From: an uncultured Clostridia bacterium
Lineage (GTDB): Bacteria > Bacillota_A > Clostridia > Oscillospirales > Oscillospiraceae
Direction: 5' to 3'
DNA length: 5,219 nt
Assembly: GCA_946405325.1 (NCBI GenBank)
Contig: CAMJGU010000077.1
Coordinates: 1-5,219 of the forward strand
The notes beneath the pieces are model-generated. The model searched no databases and was not told the DNA's origin. It was given only the letters and a program-made list of their open reading frames with translations. The first letter of the stretch is position 1, and every line of letters begins with the position of its first letter. Positions 1 through 5,121 of the stretch are shown here, in pieces. The position numbers were made by a program, and so were the translations under genes.

Positions 1-263
1 TGTTGTTGGACGACAAGGGCGTGTGCGCGTCCTCCGGCAGCGCGTGTACCTCCGGTTCGCTGGACCCCAGCCATGTGCTGCTCGCCATCGGGCGCGTCCA
101 CGACGTCGCCCACGGCTCGCTGCGGCTGAGCCTCGGCGCGGACGTGACCGAGGAGGAGATCGACTACCTGATCGCCGCGGTCACGGATGTGGTGGCGTAT
201 CTGCGGGGCATGTCGCCGGTCTGGCGCGACCTGCAAAGCGGGAAAAGAACGTATATTTTGTAA
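1..263 (+). CDS. iscS: Cysteine desulfurase IscS/NifS, C-terminal part (5' end outside window)
   Basis: This is the last ~86 residues of a PLP-dependent cysteine desulfurase. The enzyme takes sulfur from L-cysteine as a persulfide on a catalytic Cys and passes it to an Fe-S scaffold or to tRNA-thiolation enzymes in the cytoplasm. The visible part carries the mobile catalytic loop [17 protein letters not shown]; the catalytic Cys codon is TGT at 45-47. This loop form is typical of the group I NifS/IscS class rather than SufS. The PLP-binding Lys and the N-terminal two thirds lie off the left edge. The reading frame starts at base 3, and bases 1-2 belong to a split codon. The tail after the loop (motifs HGSLRLSLG and a late MSPVW) fits clostridial NifS proteins. 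iscU starts 11 bases after the stop, so the two are almost certainly one operon. Family assignment is very sure; the choice between the names iscS and nifS is conventional. Confidence 0.95.
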   Translation, partial: LLDDKGVCASSGSACTSGSLDPSHVLLAIGRVHDVAHGSLRLSLGADVTEEEIDYLIAAVTDVVAYLRGMSPVWRDLQSGKRTYIL

Positions 264-274
264 AGGAGTTTGTT

Positions 275-703
275 ATGGCTTTATACAGTGAAACCGTGAT
301 GGATCACTTCCGCAACCCGCGGAACGTGGGCGTCATCGACGACGCGGACGGCGTCGGCGAGGTCGGCAACGCCAAGTGCGGCGATATTATGACGATGTAT
401 CTCAAAATCGACGGCGACACCATCTCCGACGTGAAGTTCGAGACCTTCGGCTGCGGCAGCGCCATCGCGTCCAGCTCCATGGCGACGGAGCTCATCAAGG
501 GCAAGCCCGTCAGCGAGGCGCTGCAGCTCACCAACAAGGCGGTGGCGGAGGCGCTGGACGGCCTGCCGGCGCACAAGCTGCACTGCTCGGTGCTGGCGGA
601 GGAGGCGATCAAGGCGGCGCTCAAGGACTACTACGACAAGCACGGCATCGAGTACGACCACAGCCTGTTCCCGGATTGCGCGCACTGCGAGGGCTGCGAA
701 TAA
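275..703 (+). CDS. iscU: Fe-S cluster assembly scaffold IscU (NifU N-terminal-like)
   Basis: The 142-residue scaffold protein on which [2Fe-2S] clusters are built from sulfur delivered by the upstream desulfurase and then passed to apo-proteins. The conserved ligands are visible: Cys35 with Asp37 (KCGD), Cys60 (FGCGSAIASSS) and Cys104 (LHCSVLAEEA). Spacing from the second to the third Cys is 44 residues, as in IscU. The ~20-residue insertion of SufU is absent, so this is IscU-type although the host is a Firmicute. The chaperone-recognition motif LPPVK of proteobacterial IscU is LPAHK here, consistent with no HscA/HscB partner. The tail adds three cysteines, Cys135-x2-Cys138-x2-Cys141, directly before the final Glu. 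ATG 275 is chosen because AAAGGAG at 262-268 sits 6 bases upstream and overlaps the iscS stop codon. A longer in-frame reading from position 23 merely overlaps iscS in another frame. Confidence 0.96.
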   Translation: MALYSETVMDHFRNPRNVGVIDDADGVGEVGNAKCGDIMTMYLKIDGDTISDVKFETFGCGSAIASSSMATELIKGKPVSEALQLTNKAVAEALDGLPAHKLHCSVLAEEAIKAALKDYYDKHGIEYDHSLFPDCAHCEGCE

Positions 704-719
704 GGCAGATGCTGCAAAA

Positions 720-751
720 TCAGGAGCCGATGGATCTCGGCTCCTGACTTT
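720..751 (+). terminator. Hairpin terminator after iscU, possibly bidirectional
   Basis: A perfect 11-bp stem (720-730 paired with 737-747; arm CAGGAGCCGA and its complement) encloses a 6-base loop, 17 bases past the iscU stop. On the + strand only a short T run (749-751) follows, so it is a weak intrinsic terminator in that direction. Read on the - strand, the stem is followed by ATTTTGC. The same hairpin could therefore also end transcripts of the convergent recombinase gene, whose stop is at 805. Confidence 0.75.
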
Positions 752-804
752 ACAAATAAATATTGCAAAAAACTTAACTTTTGTTCAATAATAAAAGGAG
801 CACA

Positions 805-1815
805 TCAATCGTCCTTGACCGGCGGCTTGACCCGGGCGAGGGGATTGGCCTTGGCGGCAACGCGCAGGGCTTCGTTGTCGATGTGCGTATAGATTTCCGT
901 GGTGTTCAAATGCTCATGACCGAGCACTTCCTGCACGGCTCGCACGTCCACGCCGTTTTGCAGCATCAGCGTTGCCGCGGTGTGGCGCAGCTTGTGGGAG
1001 GAATATTGCGTGGCGTCCAGACCCGCGGCGGAGATGTGCTTTTTGACCAACGCGTGTACCGTGGACTTGCGGATGCGCTCGTCCCGGCTGGACAGGAACA
1101 GCGCGTTCTGATCCCGACCCGTGATCGGATGCCGCACGGCAAGATAGTCGTTCAGCGCGCTCAGGCAGGCGTCGTTTAAGTACACGATGCGCACTTTGCT
1201 GCCTTTGCCGAGCACCCGCAGCGCCTCGTCCTGAATGTCGTTGAGGTTCAAGCCGCACAGCTCGGAAATACGCAGCCCGCAGTTCAAAAACAGCGTCAGG
1301 ATCGCATAATCACGCTCGCGATTTTTGCCATCGACGGACTCCAAAAGCTGCAAACTTTCGTCCAAAGTCAGATATTTCGGCAGCGTTTTCATCAACTTCG
1401 GCGTGTCAATGTCTTTAATTGGATTGGACTCAATCAAATGAGCTTTGTTGGTCAGATAGTTGTAAAACGACCGTAGTGTGGCGATTTTGCGCGCTCTGCT
1501 GGACGCATTCAGACCGTAGTCTGAATGGCGGCTGTTCTGATGTACCGCGCGGTCGCGGCTCAAATAGCTCATATAATTATAAACATCGCTGAGCGTCACG
1601 TTTTTGACGAAATCCAGATCGACGTCCATAATGTCGATTTCGTTCAGCTCGCGGCCCTTGAGCGACGGATCACGGACTTGCTTAAGATAACGGAAGAAGT
1701 TCCGCATGTCGAGGAAATATTCATCAACGGTGCGCTGCGAGTGCGCCTTGATGGTTTCGTGGTACGACAAAAAATCCCGCAAAATCGGCGGTGCTTCGGT
1801 GCGATAATCGATCAC
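805..1815 (-). CDS. xerC: Tyrosine site-specific recombinase, XerC/XerD type
   Basis: A 336-residue tyrosine recombinase that cuts and rejoins DNA through a 3'-phosphotyrosine. Xer members resolve chromosome dimers at dif; relatives serve as phage or element integrases. All catalytic residues are present: Arg182 (CGLRISEL), Lys204 (LGKGSK), His274 and Arg277 (HKLRH), His300 (LGHEHL) and the nucleophile Tyr309 (EIYTH). An N-terminal SAM-like core-binding domain covers roughly residues 5-130. The protein is ~35 residues longer than classical XerC/D (~300), mostly in the N-terminal domain. The GTG start at 1815 is preferred because AGGAG (complement of 1825-1829) lies 9 bases upstream. An ATG 21 codons further upstream opens the frame but would include this Shine-Dalgarno as coding and begin inside the 1868-1888 inverted repeat. 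The gene stands alone between iscU and the small Cys gene with its own promoter. Whether it is the housekeeping XerC/D or an element-derived copy cannot be told here; the C versus D name is nominal. Confidence 0.9.
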   Translation of the reverse strand: MIDYRTEAPPILRDFLSYHETIKAHSQRTVDEYFLDMRNFFRYLKQVRDPSLKGRELNEIDIMDVDLDFVKNVTLSDVYNYMSYLSRDRAVHQNSRHSDYGLNASSRARKIATLRSFYNYLTNKAHLIESNPIKDIDTPKLMKTLPKYLTLDESLQLLESVDGKNRERDYAILTLFLNCGLRISELCGLNLNDIQDEALRVLGKGSKVRIVYLNDACLSALNDYLAVRHPITGRDQNALFLSSRDERIRKSTVHALVKKHISAAGLDATQYSSHKLRHTAATLMLQNGVDVRAVQEVLGHEHLNTTEIYTHIDNEALRVAAKANPLARVKPPVKDD

Positions 1816-1867
1816 GGCAATCAACTCCTGATAAAAATGCGGCATTACAGCAAAACAAGCCCTAGCC

Positions 1868-1888
1868 AGACATATCATTTATATGTCT
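1868..1888. promoter_or_regulatory. Perfect inverted repeat at the recombinase transcription start (operator candidate)
   Basis: Two perfect 8-base arms, AGACATAT (1868-1875) and ATATGTCT (1881-1888), are separated by 5 bases. The repeat begins just downstream of the -10 element of the - strand promoter (1890-1895), so it overlaps the expected start of the recombinase transcript. That position suits a repressor operator; it could also form a weak 5' leader hairpin. It does not match the known Firmicutes dif consensus well. Confidence 0.45.
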
Positions 1889-1889
1889 T

Positions 1890-1918
1890 ATTGTAGCGCT
1901 CTGCCTCGTAAAATGCAA
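1890..1918 (-). promoter_or_regulatory. Sigma-A-type promoter of the recombinase gene
   Basis: On the - strand, TTGCAT (complement of 1913-1918) and TACAAT (complement of 1890-1895) are separated by exactly 17 bases. Each differs from the sigma-A/sigma-70 consensus by one or two bases. The predicted start near 1883 leaves a leader of about 70 bases before GTG 1815. Placement upstream of the only - strand gene here makes the assignment likely. Confidence 0.65.
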
Positions 1919-2023
1919 TCCCCTATTATAAACAAAGTTTTTATTTTGTTCAATCACGTATATTGATCAAATTGCGCTTCCCTGCGGCATCCTCTCATAA
2001 ATTCCGCGCTGTTCGCACAAACT

Positions 2024-2041
2024 ACGATCCGAAAGGATCGT
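2024..2041 (+). promoter_or_regulatory. Hairpin with GAAA tetraloop enclosing the ribosome binding site of the small Cys gene
   Basis: ACGATCC (2024-2030) pairs perfectly with GGATCGT (2035-2041) around a GAAA loop, a GNRA-type tetraloop that usually stabilises RNA hairpins. The only Shine-Dalgarno-like string before the small gene, AAAGGA (2032-2037), lies partly in the loop and partly in the 3' arm. Folding would therefore limit ribosome access. Pairing is seen directly; a regulatory role is inferred. Confidence 0.4.
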
Positions 2042-2048
2042 GATCGAG

Positions 2049-2255
2049 ATGAGCTATATCCCGTGCAGCGCGAACTGCCGCTATCAAAACGACGGCTTGT
2101 GCGATCTGAACTACGCCGGTACCGTCGCCATGGCGACCGGCAGCAACGACAACGGCTGTCTGCATTATGTGCCGCGCAACAGCGTGCTCAAGAGCGCACA
2201 ATTTCACGAAGCGCGTCAGCGATATTCGATACCGGAATCAGTGTCAGACCTTTGA
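2049..2255 (+). CDS. Small four-cysteine protein, putative metal-binding, function unknown
   Basis: A 68-residue protein with cysteines at 6, 10, 18 and 37 (C-x3-C-x7-C-x18-C) in the contexts CSANCRYQNDGLC and GCLHY. This layout resembles short clostridial Cys4 proteins such as DUF1540-like ones, or small proteins often annotated misleadingly as hydroxymyristoyl-ACP dehydratase. Four cysteines suggest a zinc or other metal site; no catalytic function can be claimed. No signal peptide or membrane segment is seen. ATG 2049 is chosen with AAAGGA (2032-2037) 11 bases upstream; the in-frame GTG at 2040 would leave almost no spacing. The conserved-looking part ends near residue 42, and the remaining ~26 residues, of which the last ~22 overlap radA on the other strand, look unstructured. 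A -10-like TATATT at 1959-1964 lies upstream but lacks a good -35. Confidence 0.6.
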   Translation: MSYIPCSANCRYQNDGLCDLNYAGTVAMATGSNDNGCLHYVPRNSVLKSAQFHEARQRYSIPESVSDL

Positions 2256-3555
2256 GGCTCTCCAGACGGTCGGCGTGATGCTTCGGGATGATACAGCGCT
2301 CGAAGCCGAGCCTCTGCACCTCGCTGAGGCGCTGCCCCAGATGGCTGACGCTGCGCACCTCGCCGGTGAGGCCCACTTCCCCCACCGCCGCCACGCGGTT
2401 GCCGATGGGCTTGTCCAGATAGCTGGACGCCAGCGCCAGGATCGCGGCGAGGTCGGCGGCGGGTTCATCCAGCGTGAGGCCGCCGATGACGTTCAAAAAC
2501 GCGTCGCAGGACGAAATCTTCAGCGCCCCGCGCTTTTCGAGCACCGCCATGAGCATCGCGGCGCGGTTGTAATCAAAGCCGTTGCTGGTGCGGCGCGGGA
2601 CGTTCTGCGCCGCGGGCGCGAGCAGCGCCTGCACCTCGGCGAGCACCGGGCGCGCGCCCTCCATCACGCAGGTGACGCAGGTGCCGGGCGCGTCCTCGGG
2701 ACGGCCGGAGAGCAGCATTTCCGACGGGTTCGGCACCTCGGCAAGGCCCTCGCTGCGCATCTCAAAGACGCCGATCTCGTTCGTCGCGCCGAAGCGGTTC
2801 TTCGCCGCGCGCAGGATGCGATACGTCATGTGCTGGTCGCCCTCGAAGTACAGCACGCAGTCCACCATGTGCTCGAGCACCTTCGGCCCCGCGATGGAGC
2901 CCTCCTTGTTGACGTGGCCGATGACGAACACGGTGATCCCCTGCCCCTTGGCAAGCTGCATGAGCGACATGGTGCAGTCCTTCACCTGCCCCACGCTGCC
3001 CGCGGGAGAGTCCAGCGTCTCGTTGTAGAGCGTCTGGATCGAGTCGATGATCAGCACGTCAGGCTGCTCCTCGTTGACGCTCTCCAACACATCTCCGAGA
3101 CAGGTCTCTGACAGGACAAACAGCTTGTCAGAGGCGACGTTCAGGCGCTTTGCGCGCATTTTAAGCTGATGCGGCGATTCTTCGCCGGATACATACAGCA
3201 CCTTGTTCGTCTCGCAGAGCTTTCCGCAGATCTGGAGCATCAGCGTGGATTTGCCGATGCCCGGCGCACCGCCGACAAGCACCAGTGAGCCCTTCACCGC
3301 GCCGCCGCCCAGCACGCGATCCAGCTCGCCCATGCCGGTCGGGAAGCGCAGCTCCTCCTCTGCGCTCAGATCGTCGATGGGATGCGCCTTTGCGCGGGGC
3401 AGCATGCCGCCTCTCCCCTTCGCCGCGGGCGTCGATTTGGGCGCCGCCTGCTCCACGATCGTATTCCACGCGCCGCAGGCCGGGCATCGCCCCGCCCATT
3501 TGGAGGTCTCGTTCCCGCACTCGGTGCAGTAAAATACGGTCGTCTTTGCTTTCAT
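2188..3555 (-). CDS. radA: DNA repair protein RadA (Sms), branch-migration ATPase
   Basis: A 455-residue protein matching the usual RadA length (~455-460). RadA is a RecA-like hexameric ATPase that extends recombination intermediates during repair and transformation. Domains in order: a C4 zinc finger (Cys10-x2-Cys13, Cys24-x2-Cys27), a RecA-like ATPase with Walker A GGAPGIGKST (95-104) and Walker B LIIDS (168-172), the RadA signature KNRFG (252-256), and a C-terminal Lon-protease-like domain (about 290-455) with GEVGLTGEVR. ATG 3555 is chosen because it directly precedes the zinc finger (MKAKTTVFYCTECG). It also overlaps the amidase stop as ATGA, and a purine-rich GAGGGA lies ~9 bases upstream. 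A 37-codon upstream extension in frame only runs through the amidase gene. Intact and confident. Confidence 0.97.
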   Translation of the reverse strand: MKAKTTVFYCTECGNETSKWAGRCPACGAWNTIVEQAAPKSTPAAKGRGGMLPRAKAHPIDDLSAEEELRFPTGMGELDRVLGGGAVKGSLVLVGGAPGIGKSTLMLQICGKLCETNKVLYVSGEESPHQLKMRAKRLNVASDKLFVLSETCLGDVLESVNEEQPDVLIIDSIQTLYNETLDSPAGSVGQVKDCTMSLMQLAKGQGITVFVIGHVNKEGSIAGPKVLEHMVDCVLYFEGDQHMTYRILRAAKNRFGATNEIGVFEMRSEGLAEVPNPSEMLLSGRPEDAPGTCVTCVMEGARPVLAEVQALLAPAAQNVPRRTSNGFDYNRAAMLMAVLEKRGALKISSCDAFLNVIGGLTLDEPAADLAAILALASSYLDKPIGNRVAAVGEVGLTGEVRSVSHLGQRLSEVQRLGFERCIIPKHHADRLESLKGLTLIPVSNIADALREIVRS

Positions 3556-4262
3556 GGCTCTTCCCTCTCGTTCAAGATGCCCGCCGCGATCGCCGCGGCG
3601 AGCTTTTTTTGATGCTCCGGCGTCTGGAGCCTTGCCGCCTCGTCCGCGTTGGACAGGAAGCCGCACTCCACCAAAACCGCCGGGCAGGTGACGTTTTTCA
3701 TCAGATAGATGGTCTTATCGATCTGCTTTTCCGATTTTTCGCCGGTATTGATGCTCTGATTCAGTGCCGCTTGCACCGACTGCGCCAGCTGCCCGCTCGG
3801 CTCGACGGTGTTGTAGAACGCCTGTGCGCCGCGGACGCTCGGCACCCCCGGCAGGCTGTTCTGATGGATACTGATGAGCACCGCGTTCGGGATCGCGTTG
3901 ACCAGCGCCACGCGGTTGCGCAGGTCGGAGCGTTTCTTTTGCCGCAGCGTGTCTGCGCCGTCGGCGTAGATCGACACGTCCGCGTCCCGCGTCAGCACGG
4001 TTTCTTTGCCGAGCAGCCGCAGCAGCGCGTCCAGCCGCAGCGTGACGGCGAGGTTGATATCGCTCTCCTTGTTCCCTGCCGCGGACAGCGCGCCGCCGTC
4101 CTCCCCGCCGTGTCCGGCGTCTAGCACATACACGACGGGCTCCTCCTGAGCCGGCGCAAACGCGGGCAGCGCGGGGCCGGCGAAGAGGCTGAGCGCCGCC
4201 GTCAGCGCCACGGCGGCGCAGGCAAAAAGAAGCAGCGTATGGCGTTTTACCACAAAAAACAT
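3552..4262 (-). CDS. cwlD: N-acetylmuramoyl-L-alanine amidase, CwlD-like (Amidase_3)
   Basis: A 236-residue zinc amidase, almost exactly the size of B. subtilis CwlD (237). CwlD removes the peptide from muramic acid during spore cortex synthesis, allowing muramic-delta-lactam formation. Residues ~8-29 form a hydrophobic signal peptide or anchor, so the catalytic domain acts outside the membrane. Zinc ligands and catalytic residues are visible: His51 (LDAGHGGEDGG), Glu66 (NKESDINLA), His133 (SIHQNS) and Glu199 (LVECGFLSN). The ATG at 4262 has an excellent GGAGGT (complement of 4269-4274) 6 bases upstream; a longer frame to 4355 would read through promoter and leader. The stop overlaps the radA start by 4 bases, which implies translational coupling. 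The divergent neighbour is a spore-coat operon, which supports a sporulation role. Other Amidase_3 paralogues are possible, but the length and context favour CwlD. Confidence 0.85.
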   Translation of the reverse strand: MFFVVKRHTLLLFACAAVALTAALSLFAGPALPAFAPAQEEPVVYVLDAGHGGEDGGALSAAGNKESDINLAVTLRLDALLRLLGKETVLTRDADVSIYADGADTLRQKKRSDLRNRVALVNAIPNAVLISIHQNSLPGVPSVRGAQAFYNTVEPSGQLAQSVQAALNQSINTGEKSEKQIDKTIYLMKNVTCPAVLVECGFLSNADEAARLQTPEHQKKLAAAIAAGILNEREEP

Positions 4263-4313
4263 GATCCCACCTCCGGAAACCAGCCTATGAGTGGGATTTT
4301 GTCCGTTATTCCG

Positions 4314-4322
4314 ATTATAACA
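4314..4322 (-). promoter_or_regulatory. Extended -10 promoter for the cwlD-radA operon
   Basis: The - strand reads TGTTATAAT (complement of 4314-4322): a perfect TATAAT preceded by the TGn extension, 52 bases from the amidase start. The -35 region 17 bases upstream (TTTCTT) is weak, which an extended -10 can tolerate. This suggests sigma-A-driven basal expression, possibly serving radA, in addition to any sporulation promoter. Short arms GTTAT/ATAAC flank the -10 but are too short to call an operator. Confidence 0.5.
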
Positions 4323-4368
4323 GTCAGGAGGCGAAAAAGAAAGCCCAGTTCCCAATTTTCCAAAGGCG

Positions 4369-4376
4369 CATAGGAT
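4369..4376 (+). promoter_or_regulatory. Possible sporulation-sigma -10 element for cotJ
   Basis: GCATAGGAT, with its CATAnnnT core at 4369-4376, resembles the -10 of mother-cell sigma factors (SigE CATAnnnT, SigK gCATAnnnT). It lies 44 bases before the cotJ start. cotJ is SigE-dependent in Bacillus subtilis. No convincing -35 partner is visible at the expected distance, so this is tentative. Confidence 0.25.
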
Positions 4377-4420
4377 GAACTGAGCAAACGCTCAACGATT
4401 CTTGAAGGAGGAATACTTTC

Positions 4421-4918
4421 GTGGAAGCTGCCACCAAGGCCAACACCAACGCGAACGCGGGCGTGACCACGGGCGCCGCCGCCTCTATGAGCCGCTGCGG
4501 CGTCATGGACGGTTCCCTGCCCGGCGCCTGCGCGTCGATGGCCTTTCCCTATATTGCCATGCAGGGCAACGACCCGCAGCGCTACTCCAACGACGACGCC
4601 ATGCGCGCCGGTACGCTGTTCCCGGGTCTGAACCTGCCGTTCCATAAGGAGATCCAATCCCGTTTCCCGCGCGCGAACAACGCGCTGACGGAGCTGATGG
4701 CGCTGGATTTTGCCATTCAGGAGCTGGGACTCTACCTGAGCACCCATCGCGACGACCGTGAAGTATTGGAGCTTTACTGGTCGTATGTACGCTTGGGAAA
4801 ACAGGGGCGCGAGAAGTACGTCGAGCAGTATGGCCCGCTGTGCGAAACCGATATCACGCCCGGAAGCTTCAAATGGCTGGACGATCCGTGGCCGTGGGAA
4901 TGGGAGGGCAATGACTGA
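4421..4918 (+). CDS. cotJB: Spore coat protein: CotJA-like segment fused to CotJB
   Basis: A 165-residue protein that appears to join two spore-coat proteins usually encoded separately. Residues ~1-37 are a low-complexity Ala/Asn/Gly-rich leader. Residues ~38-75 (ASMAFPYIAMQ ... AGTLFPGLNLPF) resemble the CotJA core, whose hallmarks are an aromatic/Gln stretch followed by a G-T-x-F-P-x-L-x-x-P-F ending. Residues ~84-162 match CotJB: LDFAIQELGLYLSTH, then EQYGPL, then the C-terminal DDPWPWEWE. CotJA, CotJB and the catalase-like CotJC form an inner coat complex in the mother cell. The GTG start at 4421 has a near-perfect AAGGAGGA (4405-4412) 8 bases upstream. The stop overlaps the cotJC start by one base (TGATG), giving translational coupling. 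CotJB identity is firm; the CotJA assignment rests on short motifs. Confidence 0.88.
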   Translation: MEAATKANTNANAGVTTGAAASMSRCGVMDGSLPGACASMAFPYIAMQGNDPQRYSNDDAMRAGTLFPGLNLPFHKEIQSRFPRANNALTELMALDFAIQELGLYLSTHRDDREVLELYWSYVRLGKQGREKYVEQYGPLCETDITPGSFKWLDDPWPWEWEGND

Positions 4919-5121
4919 TGTTTGTCTATGAGAAGAAGTTACAGTACCCGGTCAAGATCGCCACGCCGAACCCCAAGCTGGCGGCGGTGATCATCAGTCA
5001 GTACGGCGGCCCTGACGGGGAGCTCGGCGCGTCCATGCGCTACCTCAGCCAGCGCTACTCCATGCCCTATGCGGAGGTCAAGGGCCTTCTGACCGACATC
5101 GGCACTGAGGATAAGCGATGA
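4918..5121 (+). pseudogene. cotJC: Spore coat manganese-catalase-like CotJC, truncated after ~64 residues
   Basis: The frame opens as a textbook CotJC N-terminus (MFVYEKKLQYPVK, then QYGGPDGELGASMRYLSQRY, then LLTDIGTE) and stops after 67 residues, where intact CotJC has about 190. The first metal-ligand Glu is Glu35. The second metal site should follow as G-T-E-E-x-x-H, but the sequence reads GTEDKR-stop. Both the second ligand Glu and its His partner are therefore missing. None of the three forward frames after 5110 restores the expected F/L-A-H-L-E sequence, so a simple frameshift does not explain it. The start is sound: ATG 4918 overlaps the cotJB stop and GGAGGG (4903-4908) lies 9 bases upstream. 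As it stands the product cannot be an active di-manganese protein. It is either disrupted by an insertion starting near 5110, decayed, or cut by an assembly join. Confidence 0.8.

Noticed and set aside
1816..1878. Longer N-terminus of the recombinase from the ATG at 1878
   Set aside because: It would make the Shine-Dalgarno and part of the palindrome coding; the extra residues have no domain character, and family members begin near the D-Y-R-T-E-A-P-P segment.
1864..1891. Possible dif-like recombination site beside the recombinase gene
   Set aside because: The inverted-arm layout is suggestive, but the bases do not follow the Firmicutes dif consensus and the spacing is shorter than the 6-base core with 11-base arms expected.
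2167..3111. Long + strand open frame opposite radA
   Set aside because: It is the antisense shadow of a well-conserved, intact radA in GC-rich DNA; the translation is Arg/His/Ala-rich with no domain.
3285..4124. Long + strand open frame opposite radA and the amidase
   Set aside because: Arg-rich low-complexity shadow of two clear - strand genes.
4381..4394. Short inverted repeat TGAGC-aaac-GCTCA in the cotJ leader
   Set aside because: Only 5 bp of stem with no T run and not overlapping the Shine-Dalgarno; too weak to call a regulatory element.
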